Assembly: GCA_001986395.2 (NCBI GenBank)
Contig: MQVO02000282.1
Span: 1-11,583 of the forward strand
Origin: Irpex lacteus
Lineage: Eukaryota; Basidiomycota; Agaricomycetes; Polyporales; Irpicaceae
Direction of reading: 5' to 3'
DNA: 11,583 nt
In this document: positions 7,358 through 11,583 of the stretch, one piece after another
Position numbering within the stretch: the first letter of the stretch is position 1
How the letters are laid out: every line of letters starts with the position of its first letter
The notes under the pieces: model-generated
Told to the model about the DNA's origin: nothing
The model's database searches: none
What the model saw: only the letters and a program-made list of their open reading frames with translations
Made by a program: the position numbers and the translations under genes

Positions 7358-7878
7358 TACCATTTATATATACCTATAGTTAATTCTCTAATAATAATTT
7401 AATATAAAGATTAATAAATGCTAGTTAAAGTTTAATAGAGTTATATTTGGAATAGTAATAAATGAGTTATTAAATAAATTAGTATATCAGTGCAAAGTAA
7501 ATAAAAAGTGAAAGAGAGAGTATAATTCTTTAGTCTTGCACAGAAAAAGAAAAAGAGTAAAGTAAAAAAAAAATCCTAGCAATAAGCTTATATAAAAATA
7601 ACTATCTGTTTTTTAGTTGGAAATGGATTAGAGTTGTCATAAAGTTATAGGGCATATGTAACTAAGTAGTGCAGTGGTAAGAGGAAAGTGTGTATAGATT
7701 AAATATAATAAAAAATTAAAGTAGTGATATAAATTAAAATTATTTATTTTAACAGATTAAAATTTTACTATATTTATTTTCTTTAGTAAAGATTATTTAC
7801 AAGGATAGGAGGATAAATCAAGAGAGTCAGTAATTAATTATCTAAGTTATACAGTTTACTTCTATGAACCTATACCCT
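7358..7878. other. Non-coding AT-rich spacer
   Basis: I see no gene. A D-arm-like string (AGTGCAGTGGTAAGAGG near 7669) is present but no full tRNA fold follows. Confidence 0.5.
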
Positions 7879-7949
7879 CCCCAAAAAACATCCCCAAAAA
7901 CTAGGTATTATAAATAATTCTAACTAGTTTTTTTGGGGATTATTTCTAC
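7879..7949. repeat. 71-bp compound palindromic repeat, copy 2
   Basis: Identical to 2871-2941, in the same orientation about 5 kb away. After it, copy 1 continues CGCGACCCTAG, while this copy continues into the 20-bp repeat at 7950 and then GCTGCAACCCTAG. This suggests an insertion or recombination at the right edge. Confidence 0.85.
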
Positions 7950-7969
7950 TCTTAAGGTAAAATATAATT
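7950..7969. repeat. 20-bp direct repeat, copy 2
   Basis: Identical to 7338-7357 (TCTTAAGGTAAAATATAATT). Here it is joined directly to the right end of the 71-bp repeat, outside any coding frame. Confidence 0.7.
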
Positions 7970-7989
7970 AGAGCTGCAACCCTAGAATA

Positions 7990-8402
<413 letters not shown>

Positions 8403-8407
8403 TTATA

Positions 8408-8500
8408 GTTGTGAAGGTCTATGCTAATTATATTACCCTAACTATCTCTACAGTAGTATTAATTCTATCACTACAGATATGGTATTCTTCTATATTTCTT
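8408..8500 (+). pseudogene. nad4: Possible nad4 N-terminal fragment
   Basis: The frame reads YANYITLTISTVVLILSLQI then WYSSIF before a TAA at 8501. It resembles the second membrane helix of NADH dehydrogenase subunit 4 (…IxLxxSxxxxxxSLxxWxxF). It lies just before a stronger nad4 match in the same direction but in another frame. On its own it is weak. Confidence 0.4.
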
Positions 8501-8508
8501 TAAGTTAA

Positions 8509-8706
8509 TATAAAGCAGTAGAGGATTATGTTACCTTATTGTCATCTACATATGGAGCCATTAATCTATACATAGTTATACTTACTACCTTTATAACGCC
8601 TATCTATGTACTAGCTAGTTGGAATAATGTATATCATAATGTACCTGCATTTATAATTGCTATATTTGTAGTGCTAGATATTCTTCTTTTTGATATTTTA
8701 TTTTAA
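8509..8706 (+). pseudogene. nad4: nad4 fragment (N-terminal third)
   Basis: The frame gives DYVTLLSSTYGAINLYIVIL then TTFITPIYVLASWNNVYHNV and AFIIAIFVVLDILLFDILF before TAA. The pattern GxxLYxVxLTTFIxPIxxLxSWN followed by a leucine-rich helix ending in LLFxIxF is the nad4 region preceding the proton-channel glutamate. The match ends where a short piece of repeat B (TTTTATTTTAAGTA) begins. Codons are mixed (TTA and CTA). It is one of up to three collinear nad4 pieces here, and an inverted endonuclease remnant lies immediately after it. Confidence 0.65.
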
Positions 8707-8715
8707 GTACCTCCC

Positions 8716-9017
8716 CTATTCTTTTTTATTAATAATTACCTTCATTTGTTCGATCCACCGCATGTAGCTGTGAAGCTTCAGTCCTGTCAGAGGGAAGCCC
8801 GGAGAATAGAAGAAAGTAACCACTGTTGTCAGATCCCGTAGTGAAGTCATAACCAAAGTATTATAACCATCTGATGTGTGAATCTTTACACGAGTGTTAA
8901 ATAGTAGCCGCAGTGCTTCAAACAGTACTAGATGTGGACGTTGCTTCAGACTAAAACAGAATCACCGTTGGACTTAATATGGAAGGATCCTTCAGCAATA
9001 GTAAATCCTACTACCAT
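8716..9017 (-). pseudogene. LAGLIDADG_1 homing endonuclease fragment with a frameshift
   Basis: Reading the minus strand, the first frame gives VVGFTIAEGSFHIKSNGDSV, the second-motif part of a LAGLIDADG_1 domain. After losing one base in a T run near 8951-8957 it continues FSLKQRPHLVLFEALRLLF, then GYNTLVMTSLRDLTTVVTFF and LTGLKLHSYMRWIEQMK before TAG. This is the standard C-terminal half of these enzymes (FxLxQ...L, then a helix ending LxGxKxxxYxxW). The N-terminal half is missing, cut off at a half palindromic element (9018-9042). Codons are CTN/CGN type, like nad5. It is inverted between nad4 pieces, so it may derive from a nad4 or cox1 intron. Confidence 0.8.
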
Positions 9018-9042
9018 CCAAAAAAACTAGTTAGAATTATTT
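9018..9042. repeat. Half palindromic element
   Basis: CCAAAAAAACTAGTTAGAAT TATTT is the left arm of the palindromic family without the right arm. It marks the truncation point of the inverted LAGLIDADG fragment. Confidence 0.7.
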
Positions 9043-9051
9043 TAGGGTACA

Positions 9052-9090
9052 GACTGTGTAATTATTTAATTTTATTTTAAGTAGAGGGTC
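9052..9090. repeat. Modular repeat B, left module
   Basis: GACTGTGTAATTATTTAATT TTATTTTAAGTAGAGGGTC, one T shorter than 6025-6064 and starting ten bases after the half palindromic element. Confidence 0.8.
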
Positions 9091-9218
9091 TATTTAACAA
9101 TATAATTCTAACTAATACCCTTTGTGGAATATGGATAGACTAAGTAAATAGCTATCTTATTATTTATTCTAATTCTCTTTAACCTAAAGGATAATAAATA
9201 CTCTATTTATTTAACTGA

Positions 9219-9240
9219 GTGTCCTCCCTCCAATTAACTT
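9219..9240. repeat. 22-bp direct repeat, copy 1
   Basis: GTGTCCTCCCTCCAATTAAC TT, identical to 9282-9303 with 41 bases between. Confidence 0.85.
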
Positions 9241-9281
9241 GGGTTCCAAGAGTTAAGATTAGTACTAGAGGGATTCCCCTT

Positions 9282-9303
9282 GTGTCCTCCCTCCAATTAA
9301 CTT
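9282..9303. repeat. 22-bp direct repeat, copy 2
   Basis: Identical to 9219-9240. Confidence 0.85.
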
Positions 9304-9329
9304 ACAAATAATAACTAAAGAATCAGAGT

Positions 9330-9376
9330 CCCAAAACACTAGGAATTAGAATTCATTCTAATTAGTTTTTTGGGGG
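9330..9376. repeat. Palindromic element, diverged copy
   Basis: CCCAAAACACTAGGAATTAG at the left is complementary to CTAATTAGTTTTTTGGG at the right with mismatches. The inner AGAATTCATTCT also pairs. It is in opposite-arm form relative to 6505. Confidence 0.75.
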
Positions 9377-9663
9377 ATTGTTAGAATAAGAATAAATTTA
9401 ATTAAACAATTAAAATAAATTAATGTTTGTTCTCTCAAAGATGAGTAAAGTTAAGAATTTAAAGGGAGCTAGCGATTAATAATAAATAATCTTAGAATAA
9501 TATTTTTATAATTATTTAACTCTTTTCCCTACTCTATTTATTTAACTCTTCAAAAGAATAATAGTTTATTGTAATCACTCTCCACTCCACTTTAGTGGCT
9601 AGTGGCTTAATAAATTATTAATTATTTTGGTAGGGGTTATTAAAATTTAATTAAATTTTAATT

Positions 9664-9855
9664 AGGGCACCTATAATAACATTAAGACAAACTGATCTGA
9701 TAGTTATAGTAGCTTAGAGTTCTTTATCTCATATGGCTGTATGTATATTAAGTATATTCTCTTATAGTATCACAGGTTTAACTGGTAGTTTAGTATTATC
9801 AGTAGCTCATGGTTTTGTATCATCAGGTCTACTTATTAAAGTAGGAGAAAGGGGA
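9664..9855 (+). pseudogene. nad4: nad4 fragment (central part) with an in-frame TAG
   Basis: The frame gives APIITLRQTDLIVIVA, TAG (9715-9717), then SSLSHMAVCILSIFSYSITG followed by LTGSLVLSVAHGFVSSGLL. This is the conserved nad4 core: TLRQxDLKxxIAYSSxSHM, then GxxGSxxLxxxHGxxSSxLF, including the quinone-region histidines. The TAG replaces the conserved tyrosine of AYSS. The match ends near LLIKVGERG, and repeat B begins at 9876. A neighbouring piece at 8509-8706 covers an earlier part of the same protein in the same direction. The stop and the missing ends make it non-functional. Confidence 0.85.
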
Positions 9856-9875
9856 ATAAGATTAAAAAGAAAGAA

Positions 9876-9940
9876 GACTGTGTAATTTATTTAATTTTAT
9901 TTTAAGTAGATTAAAAAAGTATTGATTGTCTTTATTTGCA
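9876..9940. repeat. Modular repeat B, full copy (both modules)
   Basis: This is the longest copy. The left module (GACTGTGTAATTTATTTAAT...AAGTAGA) is joined to the right module (TTAAAAAAGTATTGATTGTC TTTATTTGC). The left module alone is at 6025 and 9052, the joined middle at 8352, and the right module alone at 10594. Confidence 0.85.
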
Positions 9941-10039
9941 TCAACAAAATCTCAGTCTCAGTAAAGTATTTCTAGTGCATGTGTTAGAAGTGTTGTTGGT
10001 AGTACTCAGCAGTGAACTGGTATGTGTATAGAAAAGTAT

Positions 10040-10215
10040 AATAAAGATTTAGAAGTGGAGTAATAAGTAATGAATGTAAATTTTTAGAGTACCGTAGTGA
10101 AAACAATCTATATCTCTCTAATGAGGAATTAATATTATTGGGTTTAGAATTAGTTATTCTTCTATCAAATAACAGTAATTTAATAGAAGTTAAGGTAATA
10201 AAAAGGATAAATTAA
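10040..10215 (+). pseudogene. Unknown coding remnant A
   Basis: A frame open from about 10045 to a TAA at about 10213 reads SNECKFLEYRSENNLYLSNE then ELILLGLELVILLSNNSNLI. There is no start codon. It is protein-like (amphipathic, leucine-rich) but I do not recognise a family. Codons are TTA/AGT type. It may belong to the same decayed gene as 10245-10575 or be fortuitous. Confidence 0.25.
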
Positions 10216-10235
10216 AAAAGTACTTCCAACAAAGA

Positions 10236-10250
10236 GCCTAGTTTTTTTGG
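10236..10250. repeat. Half palindromic element
   Basis: GCCTAGTTTTTTTGG is the right arm of the palindromic family, lying between two unknown coding remnants. Confidence 0.55.
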
Positions 10251-10575
10251 ATAGATTTATAAACCATTCTATACTTTTATCTGTTATCTAGAAATTATAC
10301 AAAGAGTTATTGAAAATGAAAAACAAGATTTTACTGTTATACATAGACATAATAATATATCTGATGCATACGTAGAAAGAATTATAAATACATTCCAACA
10401 TCTTACATGAAAATGGGCGTTGTGTTCTAGTATTATATAATATATCTATAAACTCGAAGAATATAAAAATATAGCTAAAATAATACATAATACTATTCTT
10501 GATAGAGAATACCCTGCCGATTATATAGATAAAAGTACAAATATATTATATTCGGATTGATGCAAATGGTACTCG
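10251..10575 (+). pseudogene. Unknown coding remnant B, TGA read as Trp
   Basis: One plus-strand frame from about 10255 to 10575 reads YKPFYTFICYLEIIQRVIEN, then KQDFTVIHRHNNISDAYVER and, after a TAA near 10438, KLEEYKNIAKIIHNTILDRE and DYIDKSTNILYSDW. Three TGA codons fall where Trp would fit (for example TFQHLTWKW), which supports mitochondrial coding in code 4. It contains one real stop and ends near the right module of repeat B. I do not recognise the protein. A plasmid-type polymerase or an intron ORF are open possibilities with no diagnostic motif seen. Confidence 0.4.
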
Positions 10576-10593
10576 TCTTGACACTCCCCCTAA

Positions 10594-10623
10594 ATTAAAA
10601 AAGTATTGATTGTCTTTATTTGC
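10594..10623. repeat. Modular repeat B, right module alone
   Basis: ATTAAAAAAGTATTGATTGT CTTTATTTGC matches the 3' half of the full copy at 9876-9940. It starts where the unknown coding remnant fades out. Confidence 0.8.
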
Positions 10624-10825
10624 TTTTATCGGAGATTCCTCATTCTAGTAAACTTTATTACTATACAAATATATCGTATTATTCCCTTCATATCTTAAGG
10701 TTCCAATCCCCTTTAGCTTTACAAGTATTTGATGAGACTATATTTAAGATTAGAAGACTGATTATCCTCCAACCACGACCTCTTAGATTCTAAGTGGATT
10801 GTCTTAATACTCAGATAATCTTCTA
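10624..10825 (+). other. Probable 3' part of an intron in nad5
   Basis: The nad5 homology begins abruptly at GGA GGT (10826). The nad5 frame meets a TAA about 20 bases upstream, and the expected preceding residues (QDMRK-like) are missing, so this is an intron boundary. The sequence has folding potential. CTTAGA (10790-10795) and TCTAAG (10797-10802) form a 6-bp hairpin, and GATTAGAAGACTGATTATC (about 10749-10767) can pair imperfectly with GATAATCTTCTAG near the splice site. The junction ...CTAG|G fits a group I intron, which ends in G. No clear group I core or group II domain V is seen, so the intron class is open. Confidence 0.5.
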
Positions 10826-11583
10826 GGAGGTCTGGTTAACTTCCTACCATTTACCTACACAGCTATCCTTATCGGATCTCTATCTCTAATGGCTCTACCA
10901 TTTATGACAGGGTTCTACAGTAAGGATCTAATCCTTGAAGTAGCTCTAGGACAATACGAAGTATCTGGTACAATGGCATACTGGCTGGGAACAATTTCAG
11001 CTGTATTCACAGCCTTCTATTCATTCCGACTAGTATCACTAACATTCTTTACAACACCTAATGCCCCTAAGGGTTACTATCTACATGCTCACGAAGCACC
11101 TATGATCATTGTAATTCCTCTGGTAATTCTATCAATCATGTCAATTGTATTTGGTTACATTGCAAAGGACATGTATGTGGGAGTAGGTACAGATTTCCTA
11201 TCAACTGCTCTATACCAACACCCTAACCACATTACACTGATTGAAGCTGAATTCGGACTACCTCTACTAATGAAGCTACTACCTGCTATTGGTAGCCTAT
11301 TCGGTGCTGGTCTAGCACTATATCTATACCATGTGGTACCTGCATTCACAATTGGTCTAACAAACGGACCTATTGGATATGCTGTATACTCATTCCTTAA
11401 CGCAAAGTGGTACTGGGACGCACTATTCAACGGTTTCATTATCAGTGCTTCACTACGAGTTGGACTTGTTATCTCTAAGGTTCTTGACCGAGGAGTTATC
11501 GAACTAGCTGGACCATACGGTCTAAGTACAGTTCTAACAGGAACAGGTCGATCTGTAGCTGCTTACGACACAGGTGTTATTAC
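10826..11583 (+). CDS. nad5: NADH dehydrogenase subunit 5, 3'-terminal exon (continues past the window)
   Basis: The product is a proton-pumping membrane subunit of respiratory complex I. The frame is open for 252 codons, from GGLVNFLPFTYTAILIGSLS to the window end. Diagnostic motifs are SLMALPFMTGFYSKDLILE, the helix with AYWLGTISAVFTAFYSFRL, and the HAHEAPM segment. These are followed by several hydrophobic helices and a C-terminal part with KWYWDALFNGF and LDRGVIELAGPYG. This is roughly the second third to end of a fungal Nad5 of about 650 residues. The start is an intron 3' boundary, not a start codon; the 5' exon is not in this window. Codon use is striking: no TTA or AGA, leucine mostly CTA/CTT/CTG, arginine only CGA, Trp only TGG. 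It looks intact and functional. Confidence 0.95.

Larger units (their letters stand above)
9091..9663. other. Non-coding spacer between nad4 pieces
   Basis: No coding frame is supported. It contains the 22-bp direct repeat pair (9219, 9282) and one palindromic element (9330-9376). It may be decayed intron sequence, but no intron core is recognisable. Confidence 0.5.

Noticed and set aside
7660..7720. tRNA-like D-arm string (AGTGCAGTGGTAAGAGG)
   Set aside because: No matching acceptor stem, anticodon arm or T-arm could be found around it.
9219..9303. Short spaced direct repeats as a CRISPR-like array
   Set aside because: Only two repeat units are present and the context is mitochondrial.
10288..10488. 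Minus-strand ORF of 66 codons
   Set aside because: It is low-complexity Y/F/I and antisense to the more protein-like unknown remnant on the plus strand.
10700..10760. Possible group I intron core motif (GATGAGACTATA)
   Set aside because: It loosely resembles a P7-strand motif, but no complementary partner at the right distance was found, so intron class was not called.
11155..11439. Minus-strand ORF of 94 codons
   Set aside because: It lies antisense inside the clear nad5 exon.

Overview
The window looks like part of a fungal mitochondrial genome, most likely a large, repeat-rich one of the Agaricomycete (basidiomycete) kind. The evidence is very AT-rich intergenic DNA, two mitochondrial-type tRNAs, a long nad5 exon, pieces of cox1, nad1 and nad4, several LAGLIDADG homing-endonuclease (HEG) remnants, and TGA read as tryptophan in some fragments. 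The lineage is an inference; no species is claimed.

Layout. 1-583 is AT-rich spacer. 584-2403 (minus) holds two overlapping frames that I do not recognise: a small membrane protein followed by a long, charged, mostly disordered protein. tRNA-Asn and tRNA-Pro lie just upstream on the same strand (2613-2797). 2871-2961 is palindromic repeat. 3046-3860 (minus) is a broken unknown reading frame. 4003-4560 (minus) is a cox1 exon running in frame into an apparent homing-endonuclease tail, with codon use unlike the resident genes. 4589-4943 (plus) is a broken nad1 fragment with a palindromic element inside it. 5629-5798 (minus) is a LAGLIDADG_2 remnant. 5800-7000 is spacer with palindromic elements. 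7100-7348 (plus) is a truncated relative of the large 584-1894 protein. 7990-8351 (minus) is a second cox1 exon piece, with resident-type codons, followed by a truncated LAGLIDADG frame. 8408-9855 (plus) carries nad4 pieces, with an inverted, frameshifted LAGLIDADG remnant between them. 10021-10575 (plus) holds unknown coding remnants. 10826-11583 (plus) is the 3' half of nad5, preceded by an apparent intron 3' end.

Only the two tRNAs, the nad5 exon and perhaps the two-frame cassette look functional. The rest reads as a graveyard of gene and intron pieces joined at short repeats. At least two codon-usage classes are present. The nad5 exon and one cox1 piece use CTN leucine and CGN arginine, with no TTA and no AGA. 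The other cox1 exon, the LAGLIDADG_2 piece and the unknown cassette use TTA/TTG and AGA. This suggests imported DNA.

The most interesting item is the cassette at 584-2403: two uncharacterised overlapping frames with a plasmid- or phage-like arrangement and a decayed second copy about 5 kb away. The palindromic repeat family, one member of which splits the nad1 fragment, comes next.
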